Source of the DNA: a virus
IMG/VR virus record: IMGVR_UViG_3300020171_001013
Span: 1-30,808 of that record
Strand: one strand, 5' to 3'
DNA: 30,808 nucleotides
Shown: positions 21,631-29,862 of the stretch, piece by piece
Layout: each line of letters starts with the position of its first letter
Numbering within the stretch: the first letter of the stretch is position 1
The notes under the pieces: generated by a model
Told to the model about the DNA's origin: nothing
Database searches by the model: none
Seen by the model: the letters and a program-made list of their open reading frames with translations, nothing else
Position numbers and translations under genes: made by a program

Positions 21631-24000
21631 ATGGCTGAAATATCTATGGATAGGTTAGACCCTATAAATGATAAAGAAAATGATAATGTTATTGAAATTT
21701 CACCAGATAGACTTGCGGAGGATACAGAATCACAAACAAACTGGCAAAAAATATATCTTAAGGCCCGGCCATACCTTAAAACAGCAGCAGAATCCGGTGG
21801 CATGGCGGGGGGGGGCGCTCTTGGAGCTGCCGCTGGCGTTGGTGTCGTAAGTCTTTTCACTGGGGTAGCTGGTGGAGCTTTGGGATATGCGGCTGGAAAA
21901 GAAAGCATAGACTTGTTAGATCAACGGTTTGGCATTAAAGACCAGGAGTCATTACCTAAAGAATTATTGCAGTCTGGCAAAGATGTGGCTGAGGGTGCTA
22001 TACTTGAAATTACCGGAAGATCAGCAGGCGTAGTAATTAGCAAAACAGCTGGTTTCGCCGGAAAGGGCATTAGCAAACTTCTCAAAAAAGCACCACTTAG
22101 GGAATCGGCTATAAAAAGAAAAGCAGGAGAAGAACTGCTGTCGCAGGGTAGTGAAGCACTTGATCCTCAAATTGCTAAAAATATTGAAATAGCTAAAAAT
22201 ATTGAAGCTAAAATTCCTGAGTTAAAATTCACAAGAGGACAAGTCACCAACGATGCACAGGCTATATCGCTTGAAAGAGCATTGATTAGAAGCGGAACAA
22301 GAATAGAAAAAGGAAAGTTTGTTGTGTCTGGCGCTGATTTAAGTCAAGAGCAAAAGGCTTTTGGAGAAAGAGCATTGCAAGAATATTATGCCAAACAAAC
22401 AGCTACTACTGGGAAACTAAGCGATGTTTTAGATGTTATCGGAAAGCAAAAAGCCACATTGGAATCATCTATTAAAACAGCAGAAGGAAAAGTTAACGCT
22501 GAAGTACAGAAACTAAGCAGTGTTATCGATGAGCAGGAAATAGGAAAGAACATAATAGGGAAATCTCTTAATCCGGTAAAAGAAGCAGCGAAAAAGAAAG
22601 CTACTATTTTATATGATAAAATTCCTAATGTTGAAGTTGGAACAAAAACTATAGGCAAAAGAGTATCTGAAATAAAAAAAGACTTTGATCCACTTATTGA
22701 AAATCCAAAAAACTTCCCCAATAGAATTGTAAATGGAATATTGAAAAAGACAGAAGACGGAACTACTAATATAGGTTTCCAGGATTTACGAAAATTAAGA
22801 AGTACAATACTTGCCGAAAGAAGAATGGCAAGTGGTGGGGCAAGCCCGAATCCTCAACTCAACAGAAGGCTTGGGCAGATTCAGGATGTTATAGAGGACG
22901 CTATAGACACACAAATGCAAGGAGATACCGGAAGTGCAGGTAAGCTTTATAGGGAAGCAAGTGCCTATTATTCGCAATACTCAAAAGCATTTAAACAAGG
23001 GACGGTAGCAGATGTTTTGCAGAAAGGGGTTCGTGGAGAAGAAACAAAAATAGCTATGTCAAATGTGGCAAGCAAATTTTTTACAAAAGACGGTTTTGAT
23101 GATTTTGCAAGAGCAGTAGGAAACGATAAGCTTGCAAGAAATTCAATGAAAGATTATGCGCGTTATGATATGTTTAACAAAACCTATGACGCTGGAAAAA
23201 ATACTATTAACCCAACAAAAGCTTTTGGATGGATACAAAAAAACAATAAGGTTTTAGATAAGCTTGGTATTAAACAAGAGTTTTTAGATATAGCAAAAAC
23301 AGGGCGTAGCGTTAACATAGCTCAAAAAGAACTTGATTTATTTAATAAATCTATGTCAAGCAGGATTTTAAATGCTGATACCGATACTGTGGTTACGGAA
23401 ATATTTAGAGGTAGCAAGAATTATGCTTATACTGCTAATCAGCTCTTAAGCACAATGAAGGGAAATAAAGCAGCAGAAGAAGGAATAAGGAAAGCTGTTG
23501 CAGATCATATTATTGATTCAAGCAAAGTTACTGCTGAAGGATTTTTTACCGATTTTAAAGTAAGCGCATCAAAACTATCGCAAACATATAAAAAATTTCG
23601 ACCGGCACTAAAGGTTCTTTATAAAAATGACAAAGCAAAACTAACTGCTATTAGAGATGTTAATAGAGCATACACAATTTTAAACAGGAACACGGCATCT
23701 CCGATAGGTGGTGGATCTGATACAGCAGAAAACATTTCAAATATATTGGCAGCATCTACGGGCGCAAGGGCTGGAAGATATTATCTTATAATAGGAATTA
23801 AAAAGGCGATTACAAAATATTCTAATAATGCTGTCAATAGATATTTATTAAGAGCCACTTTTGATCCTGATTATGCTACGAACCTGATGGGGTTAGCAAG
23901 GGCTAATGCTAGCAAGGCAGATGTGCCAAAAGTTATCGGTAGATTTGACAATCTTATGACCAGAATGGTAGCTTTAAGCACTAAAGAATTATCAGAATAA
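21631..24000 (+). CDS. Large internal virion protein with glycine-zipper segment
   Basis: A 789-aa protein. Residues 56-89 form a glycine-zipper type membrane segment (GGMAGGGALGAAAGVGVVSL, then TGVAGGALGYAAGKE), suited to pore formation in the host envelope. The rest is helical and basic, with Lys/Glu-rich stretches. It is the third and largest of the ejection-type set, comparable in position with P22 gp16. A G9 tract (21807-21815) encodes part of the zipper; gain or loss of a G would truncate the protein after about 60 residues. No lytic transglycosylase motif was seen. Confidence 0.6.
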   Translation: MAEISMDRLDPINDKENDNVIEISPDRLAEDTESQTNWQKIYLKARPYLKTAAESGGMAGGGALGAAAGVGVVSLFTGVAGGALGYAAGKESIDLLDQRFGIKDQESLPKELLQSGKDVAEGAILEITGRSAGVVISKTAGFAGKGISKLLKKAPLRESAIKRKAGEELLSQGSEALDPQIAKNIEIAKNIEAKIPELKFTRGQVTNDAQAISLERALIRSGTRIEKGKFVVSGADLSQEQKAFGERALQEYYAKQTATTGKLSDVLDVIGKQKATLESSIKTAEGKVNAEVQKLSSVIDEQEIGKNIIGKSLNPVKEAAKKKATILYDKIPNVEVGTKTIGKRVSEIKKDFDPLIENPKNFPNRIVNGILKKTEDGTTNIGFQDLRKLRSTILAERRMASGGASPNPQLNRRLGQIQDVIEDAIDTQMQGDTGSAGKLYREASAYYSQYSKAFKQGTVADVLQKGVRGEETKIAMSNVASKFFTKDGFDDFARAVGNDKLARNSMKDYARYDMFNKTYDAGKNTINPTKAFGWIQKNNKVLDKLGIKQEFLDIAKTGRSVNIAQKELDLFNKSMSSRILNADTDTVVTEIFRGSKNYAYTANQLLSTMKGNKAAEEGIRKAVADHIIDSSKVTAEGFFTDFKVSASKLSQTYKKFRPALKVLYKNDKAKLTAIRDVNRAYTILNRNTASPIGGGSDTAENISNILAASTGARAGRYYLIIGIKKAITKYSNNAVNRYLLRATFDPDYATNLMGLARANASKADVPKVIGRFDNLMTRMVALSTKELSE
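21807..21815 (+). repeat. G9 homopolymer inside the glycine-zipper codons
   Basis: Nine G in a row, read as the end of GCG, two GGG codons and the start of GGC. The frame is intact at this length. Such a run is rare in DNA of this composition and prone to slippage or sequencing error. Confidence 0.9.
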
Positions 24001-24011
24001 AGGAGAAAATA

Positions 24012-26426
24012 ATGTTTGAATATCCAAGATTTAAACGATTAAATATAATAATATTAACTTTATTTATAATATTATTTACAGCTTCAGGATACGCCGGGAA
24101 TAACTTTGTTTATCCAAGATTTAAAGCTATTGACGGTAATGGCAATCCGATTCGTGGCGGGCTTCTTTATTCATATATTGAAGGTACTTCCACAGCAAAA
24201 GATACTTATTCAGACAAAGAATGTAGTGCTGCTAATACTAATCCTGTTGTGCTTGATTCCAATGGCGAGGCATTAGTTTATCTTCTTGGAACCTATAAGT
24301 TTAATTTAAAAACAAGTTCCGGTGGACAGGTTCCTGGCTGGCCTGTTGATAATATAGAGGGAGCAGCAGCAGCGTTTATGGATTTCTATTATCCTGATTA
24401 TGCAGCAGCAGATCAGGGAGCAACTGGTGATTCAAATACCGTAAAGTATTATGTAGATACAATCGGAGCCACCAATAAGGCAACGATTTTTCTTCGCCAT
24501 AATTCAGGTAACGAGTTTACGGATTATATATTCTTAACTTCTGATGATTATACTGCAAATACGAATATAAATTTTGTGTTTGAAAATGGCGCGAGATTAG
24601 CTCCTGCAACTACCAAAACAGTTACCATCCCCTCTCCTGAAAACATTATAGCAAGCGATAGGCAACAAATAAAAACAGGCGCTGGAACGCTTGCTTTTGC
24701 TACATATGGTACAGTCTCGCCTTTATGGTTTGGAACAAACACAGTACCTGGCACAACGGATATGACGTCAGCATGGAATCAGGCAGTTGATGCAATCACG
24801 ATCGGAGGCGTGATAGACGCTCCGATAGATAATTATTATATTTCTGCTGTAATTGGTGTAGCCGATACAGCAGGAACACAATCAAATAAATATATAATAA
24901 GAGGTAACAACTCTATCTTTACATGCGCTGCTGCGCTTACAGATGGAGTTATCAGATGGGGAACTACTACGCTTATTGGTTATCCTCCCGACATACAAGA
25001 CTTATGGCTTGATACAGGACTTGACTTGAGGGCTGATGGGTCAAGCAATTCTATAGGAATTTATATCACAGGTCGTCAAAGAGGAAAGCTTCAAAATGTC
25101 CATGTTTTCGGGTTTGCCACTGGATTTAAAATTGAAGGTTGGGACGTAGCTGAGGGCTTAATTGGATGTGAGGCTTATTTTTGTACGATAGGCGTTGATG
25201 CGAATAATCTTAACAATGGAGTAAATCATGGCTTACAAGCGTTTGCCATAAAAGATGGTTTGTATGCTTGGAATGGGATAGGAATACAAATATCAGGTGG
25301 ACATGCAATAACTATATCCGGCAACCAAATTAATAATAATTCGGATATAGGATTATGGATCGGACAACATATTTCCGAAGTAACAACAATGCCAACTGTC
25401 ACGGGCAATCACTTTGAAACAAATAGGAATTATGATGTTAGAATTGGGGGTGCTACACCGGTCAGAGGTGGTAAATTTACTGATAATGTTAACATAACAG
25501 GCAGCACAGAATATACTTCTATTTCATATTATGTCTTTAATATTCAAAATTCTCCAGAAATAGGGAATAATAACATAACGGGAGCCGATGGAAACACAAC
25601 TTATATTCCATATGAATATTATGAACCTTATGCTTTTGGTTTGGGAGTAAATCATAATTCATATAATTGGATAAAAAATGGTTCTTTCTATGCTTGGAGC
25701 AGCGGTATATCTGAAGTTGCTCCCGACAACTGGGCGCTTTCAAACGCTTACGCTTATATTGGAACTGTTGCGCCAAAAGAATCAACATCTTATTCGGCTT
25801 TACTCTCACAGGGAACTTGGGCATATTTACAGCAAACTTTTTCCTCTGATGATGTTTTAACGCTGGCAGGAAAATATTGTACTTTCGGCGCTTGGGTAAA
25901 GGCCTCTGACGTAAACGATAAGGAACAACGGCTTGTAGTTACGGACAACCTTGGCACAATATATGTCAGTAGGGTCATCCCGAAAGACAGCGCGTGGCAT
26001 TACATGTCAGTAGGTTTTCAAACGAACCCGGCTATAACAGCCTTATACGCCCGTGCTTATGTTAATTATTCAGCGGTTGCAGATACAACTGATGTTTTAT
26101 ATGTGTCTTGCGCTACTTTAAGAGAGGGCAATTTTGATATTAATTTTACTCCTAATCCAAAAGACGTGATGGGGATTCTTGATATTTCGGCAACCTGGGA
26201 TGCCGGATCAATAGCAAATGGGGCAAAAGAAGCCAAGGACATAACAATATATGGCGCGGCTTTAGGCGATTTTGCAATGGCAAGTTTCAGTCTTGACGTT
26301 TCTGATCTTGTGCTTGATGCACAGGTTACAGCGGCAAATACGGTTACTTGTGTGCTATTAAATAATACAGGTGGAGCAATTGACTTAGCTTCAGCAACTG
26401 TATATGTAAGGATTTGGAAACGATAA
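24012..26426 (+). CDS. Tailspike-like beta-helix protein with N-terminal signal peptide
   Basis: An 804-aa protein. Residues 11-28 read as a Sec signal (NIIILTLFIILFTASGYA, cleavage after A28). After it comes a typical tailspike head-binding domain: YPRFKAIDGNGNPIRGGLLY, NPVVLDSNGEALVYL, and VPGWPVDNIEG. SPLWFGTN (about 236) leads into a right-handed beta-helix with GNQINNNSDIGLWI and similar coils (about 250-500). A carbohydrate-binding-like sandwich (NGSFYAW to about 710) and a C-terminal ATWDAGSIANGAKEAKDITI domain follow. YPRFK occurs at 4-8 and again at 34-38, on either side of the signal. GGAG 7-8 nt before ATG 24012 supports this start. Likely binds or degrades host glycan. Confidence 0.75.
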   Translation: MFEYPRFKRLNIIILTLFIILFTASGYAGNNFVYPRFKAIDGNGNPIRGGLLYSYIEGTSTAKDTYSDKECSAANTNPVVLDSNGEALVYLLGTYKFNLKTSSGGQVPGWPVDNIEGAAAAFMDFYYPDYAAADQGATGDSNTVKYYVDTIGATNKATIFLRHNSGNEFTDYIFLTSDDYTANTNINFVFENGARLAPATTKTVTIPSPENIIASDRQQIKTGAGTLAFATYGTVSPLWFGTNTVPGTTDMTSAWNQAVDAITIGGVIDAPIDNYYISAVIGVADTAGTQSNKYIIRGNNSIFTCAAALTDGVIRWGTTTLIGYPPDIQDLWLDTGLDLRADGSSNSIGIYITGRQRGKLQNVHVFGFATGFKIEGWDVAEGLIGCEAYFCTIGVDANNLNNGVNHGLQAFAIKDGLYAWNGIGIQISGGHAITISGNQINNNSDIGLWIGQHISEVTTMPTVTGNHFETNRNYDVRIGGATPVRGGKFTDNVNITGSTEYTSISYYVFNIQNSPEIGNNNITGADGNTTYIPYEYYEPYAFGLGVNHNSYNWIKNGSFYAWSSGISEVAPDNWALSNAYAYIGTVAPKESTSYSALLSQGTWAYLQQTFSSDDVLTLAGKYCTFGAWVKASDVNDKEQRLVVTDNLGTIYVSRVIPKDSAWHYMSVGFQTNPAITALYARAYVNYSAVADTTDVLYVSCATLREGNFDINFTPNPKDVMGILDISATWDAGSIANGAKEAKDITIYGAALGDFAMASFSLDVSDLVLDAQVTAANTVTCVLLNNTGGAIDLASATVYVRIWKR
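24021..24035 (+). repeat. 15-nt direct repeat, copy 1, flanking signal-peptide segment
   Basis: TATCCAAGATTTAAA, encoding most of YPRFK, just after the start codon of the tailspike-like gene. Identical to copy 2, exactly 90 nt downstream. Extended leftward to 24015 the two copies match at 19 of 21 positions. Confidence 0.95.
24111..24125 (+). repeat. 15-nt direct repeat, copy 2, flanking signal-peptide segment
   Basis: Second exact copy of TATCCAAGATTTAAA. The 90-nt offset keeps the frame, so the DNA between the copies adds exactly 30 codons, nearly all of them signal peptide. Confidence 0.95.
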
Positions 26427-26442
26427 TATAAGGAGAATAAAA

Positions 26443-26937
26443 ATGAAATGGATTCGTAGCTTTTTAATGGGTTTTCTAATGCTGCTGATGGCTTCCGGGG
26501 CATGGGCAGCAGGAACAATCATCGTAGCAAGCGATAGCGACACATCTGGCACAAGCAACAATGTAAGAATTATATCTTATACGGTTACTTTCGATGCTTC
26601 CGGGGGATCACCAGATGCGGTAGCATTAGATAGTATTGTAAAATCAGGCGGTGGGCTTGTTCCAAGCTTAAAAGGATGGTGGATACTTGAAATAAACACT
26701 CTATATGGAGCTACAGCCCCAACGGTCGATACGGATCTGTACCTATACCGTTATATAGGAACAAATCGTATAGATGTATTTGGGGCAAGCGGTGCAGATA
26801 AAATCGATAACGCAACTGATAATACGTTCAATCCTGCCACTACATCAAGGCCATTGTTAGGAACAGAGCTTTTAAGCATATCTAACAACTCGGTAGCCAG
26901 CGCAACCTGCACTATAGTCTTTACGTTGTACCGATAA
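26443..26937 (+). CDS. Secreted small virion-type beta-sandwich protein
   Basis: A 164-aa protein. The N-terminus is a textbook Sec signal: basic n-region MKWIR, hydrophobic FLMGFLMLLMASG, and AWA ending at A22. The mature part (about 142 aa) contains YTVTFDASGGSP, GWWILEINTLYGATAP and TDLYLYRYIGTNRIDVFG, a pattern I associate with beta-sandwich domains encoded in phage tail regions. The same kind of domain normally lacks a signal peptide. AAGGAG lies before the ATG. The stop is in frame with, and 9 nt before, the ACG proposed as the start of the next gene. Confidence 0.65.
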   Translation: MKWIRSFLMGFLMLLMASGAWAAGTIIVASDSDTSGTSNNVRIISYTVTFDASGGSPDAVALDSIVKSGGGLVPSLKGWWILEINTLYGATAPTVDTDLYLYRYIGTNRIDVFGASGADKIDNATDNTFNPATTSRPLLGTELLSISNNSVASATCTIVFTLYR

Positions 26938-26942
26938 GGGGG
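26936..26942 (+). promoter_or_regulatory. Shine-Dalgarno-like site before the proposed ACG start
   Basis: AAGGGGG overlaps the preceding stop and ends 4 nt before ACG 26947. GTG 26971 has only pyrimidine-rich DNA upstream. Confidence 0.5.
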
Positions 26943-26946
26943 CGCT

Positions 26947-29115
26947 ACGAAACGAATCTTTATTCTTTTTGTGTTGTTGTTTTTTCCTGTTAGTTCTTTT
27001 GCTGGTGGGCCAATATCTTTTGGTGGGGCCGCTGTAGCTGACGCAGAACTCGGTTATCTTGCAGGCCTCACCTTTGCGGATGCCAGTATCATACAGTTAA
27101 CAGGAGCCACTTCCGCTGCGGTTTTAACAAGTGGTGGGAATGATTACTTTTTAAAATCGGCTACCGATAATTCTTCGGTTATATTTGCTTCTCCTGCCGA
27201 TGCTAGAACTGCACTTGGTCTTGTAATTAGCACAAACGTTCAGGCTTATGATGCTAAGTTGGCCGCCATAGCTGCTTTAGCAAATGGAGCTGGGCAACTT
27301 ACAAACGATGGCTCTGGTAACTTCTCTTATGCAGCCGGAGGATCTGGTGATGTAGCTTCCGATACAATATGGGATGCTGCCGGTGATCTTGTACAAGGTA
27401 CAGGAGCCAACACAGCAGCTAAACTCACCAAGGGAGCCGAGGGTACACTCTTAAGAGCAGGGGCAACTTCTAACGCTTATACAACAAGCACCTTTGCAGA
27501 CACTTATGCTAAAGGAACCTTCCTTTATAATGCGTCTGCAAATACCGTTGCAAGTCTTGCTCATCCAGGTACTGCAAACTATATACTTTATACTAATGCG
27601 GCGGATACGTCTGCTTGGTTAGCTTCAAGCGCAAACATGATTTCCCTTTTAGGAAGTGCTGATTATGCCACAGCGAGAACAAATTTAAGTCTTGTTCCCG
27701 GAACGAATGTTCAAGCATATTCCGCTACCCTTTTATCCCTGGCAGGATTAACAGAAACTTTCGGTGGGATTCCTTATGGCACAGCGGACAATGCGTATGC
27801 TTGGTTAGCTGCCGGCGCTTCAGGGAAGATTCTGATAGGCAAAGGGGCTGCTGCTCCTGAATGGACTCCCTATACCTTACCGGCAACAGTCCCTACCGTT
27901 GGAAAAGTTTTAATAAGTGATGGAACGAATTTGATTGGTTCAACTGCTCTTGGCAGTGCAGCCTATGTAACGGCAGCAGACTATCTCGCAATTGCCGACA
28001 TAGATGATGAGCCTGTTAACGGGGTAACGACTGCTCCGATAAGTTCAAACTATATTTATGACCTTGTAAATGGCGTTGACCCTTTTCCAATATATATGCA
28101 GGAAAACAACCTCGGTTTTGGTGCTAATAACTATATTCAGATTGCCGCTGATCCTGGGACGCCGGACGCCACTACGTTTCTGAATGGACTTGGGAAATGG
28201 GCTGTTCCCGAAGGAACCGGAACGCCAACAGAAATCACAGTTGCAAATGAGGCTACAGACCAAACTTGTCATCCTTTATTCGCAACAGCGCTAACAGGTG
28301 ATCTTGGGCCAAAGACAAATGCTGGTTTTACCATTAATTCAAATACCGGAATGTGGGGCTTGCCTGGAATAACCGTTGGAGCTTTAGGCGTTACAGTAAG
28401 TAAGCAGAGCGGTGTGGCTGGTAGATCGGTTCTCTATGAAGCCAATTCAACAGATGTGCATACGGCTGGTTTCCGGGGCCCTGCTTCAATAACAGGGGAT
28501 GGAGCTTATGAAGGACAGCTCCCGAACGCAAGGCCGAGTTCAGCAAACATGGTTATGGCTTGGACAAATGCCGGAGAATCAGGGAATGGCACAGCAGCAA
28601 CCCCTTACGTTCAAGCCACCTCGTGGATTGATCTTGATGGCTACCAAGCAACAGTGACAGAGGGCAGCCTTGCTGATTCAGTGATTGTAAGCGCAGATAT
28701 TAAAGATGGTGAAATAACCACTTCTGACATGGCCACGGCTACATCAACTAAGGTAAATCGTTATCATCAGACAGCCCATTTTAATCCAGATGCTCTTTAT
28801 GCTCTTAACACAGGCATTCTTGTACTTGATCCTAAAACAACAGCAGCAATTACCATTACTGAAATCGCAGTTTATCTTAACGAAAATCCAACAACAGAAT
28901 TGACGGTTACCCTTTACTGGAAAGCGGTTGCGATAGGATATACTGGCGGGACACAGATTGATGCAAACGACACGGTGGCTGGAACTTTTGTGGCTACCTC
29001 TTCATTTGATGATGCTACAATTCCGGCAGCAAGCAAGATTTGGCTGGTTATAGGGGATAATCCTGATGCCACGACAACTGGTTTTGAGATAGCTTTAACT
29101 GGAACATACGACTGA
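26947..29115 (+). CDS. Long fibre-like repeat protein with signal peptide; likely ACG start
   Basis: From ACG 26947 the protein is 722 aa and begins (M)KRIFILFVLLFFPVSSFAGG, a complete signal peptide with cleavage after A19. The only standard start that could replace it, GTG 26971, removes the basic n-region and half the hydrophobic core and has no ribosome site. No ATG, GTG or TTG lies between the previous stop and 26971. The mature protein has fibre-type repeats (ARTALGLVISTNVQAYDAKL and ARTNLSLVPGTNVQAYSATL), stretches of Gly/Ala/Thr beta structure, the phage-type segment FATALTGDLGPKTNAGFTIN, and a C-terminal beta domain. It is probably a trimeric fibre or adhesin. Confidence 0.65.
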   Translation, partial: TKRIFILFVLLFFPVSSFAGGPISFGGAAVADAELGYLAGLTFADASIIQLTGATSAAVLTSGGNDYFLKSATDNSSVIFASPADARTALGLVISTNVQAYDAKLAAIAALANGAGQLTNDGSGNFSYAAGGSGDVASDTIWDAAGDLVQGTGANTAAKLTKGAEGTLLRAGATSNAYTTSTFADTYAKGTFLYNASANTVASLAHPGTANYILYTNAADTSAWLASSANMISLLGSADYATARTNLSLVPGTNVQAYSATLLSLAGLTETFGGIPYGTADNAYAWLAAGASGKILIGKGAAAPEWTPYTLPATVPTVGKVLISDGTNLIGSTALGSAAYVTAADYLAIADIDDEPVNGVTTAPISSNYIYDLVNGVDPFPIYMQENNLGFGANNYIQIAADPGTPDATTFLNGLGKWAVPEGTGTPTEITVANEATDQTCHPLFATALTGDLGPKTNAGFTINSNTGMWGLPGITVGALGVTVSKQSGVAGRSVLYEANSTDVHTAGFRGPASITGDGAYEGQLPNARPSSANMVMAWTNAGESGNGTAATPYVQATSWIDLDGYQATVTEGSLADSVIVSADIKDGEITTSDMATATSTKVNRYHQTAHFNPDALYALNTGILVLDPKTTAAITITEIAVYLNENPTTELTVTLYWKAVAIGYTGGTQIDANDTVAGTFVATSSFDDATIPAASKIWLVIGDNPDATTTGFEIALTGTYD

Positions 29116-29125
29116 TAGGTGAACC

Positions 29126-29854
29126 ATGAAGAAAATCCTTTTATTAATATGTTTGTTATGCTTATTGGCTTTTAGCTCGAATGCCGGAAACGTGGTAACA
29201 TTCTTTCCCGTTGCTGATACTGCATGTGCCGATGAAACCTGTACAGGCTTTTTAATTTGCCAGAATTTTGAAGGTACTGGCTATGATAACTCAGAGGCAG
29301 GCTGGTCTGATGCTGGCGAAAATACCACGCGGGACGCTGATTATACGGGGACGGTACTTAGAGGTTCACAGTCAGCATCAGTGGTTCAAACAGCCTTTGG
29401 TGGATGGGGAGGCATTCTAACAGGGTTTACGCCACAAACCACTGTATATGCGTTTGCCAGGGTTAGAACGGCAGGAGTTGGTGCTATAGGAGCTGTTTTT
29501 ACCATTGGAGATAGCGGATGGGTAAATGATTTAGTGTCTATTAAGTCGAACGGTGTTTCTGGCTACTTATATTGCGGAACTGTCCAAAGTACCTCATTTA
29601 CGTTTACGAATGATGTGACATATTACGTTTGGTTAGACTATACGAAAGGCACAGGAGCAAACGCAGTTTGCGTCGCTTATGTTAGCACAACGAGAACAAA
29701 GCCAGCAGCTACCGTAACGGTTGCAAATGGGAATGCTACCACGGACGCAGAACTTGTCATAACCCCATTGGTAGGCGCTGATGATTCTGACAGTAGGATT
29801 ATTGCAGATCAGGTATTAATAAAAACATCAGACATAGGGACAGTATGTGAATAG
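29126..29854 (+). CDS. Secreted LamG/concanavalin-like protein
   Basis: A 242-aa protein with a clear signal peptide (MKKILLLICLLCLLAFSSNA, cleavage after A20). The mature part has two early Cys pairs (CADETC and CQNFEG region) and a beta-sandwich: CQNFEGTGYDNSEAGWS, TTVYAFARVRTAGVGAIG, VSGYLYCGTVQS and DVTYYVWLDYTKGTGANA, the layout of LamG/concanavalin-like glycan-binding domains. It resembles in fold the product of 13206-13928, which has no signal peptide. AGGTGA precedes the ATG. Disulfide formation in the periplasm would suit its cysteines. Confidence 0.65.
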   Translation: MKKILLLICLLCLLAFSSNAGNVVTFFPVADTACADETCTGFLICQNFEGTGYDNSEAGWSDAGENTTRDADYTGTVLRGSQSASVVQTAFGGWGGILTGFTPQTTVYAFARVRTAGVGAIGAVFTIGDSGWVNDLVSIKSNGVSGYLYCGTVQSTSFTFTNDVTYYVWLDYTKGTGANAVCVAYVSTTRTKPAATVTVANGNATTDAELVITPLVGADDSDSRIIADQVLIKTSDIGTVCE

Positions 29855-29862
29855 GAGATGCC

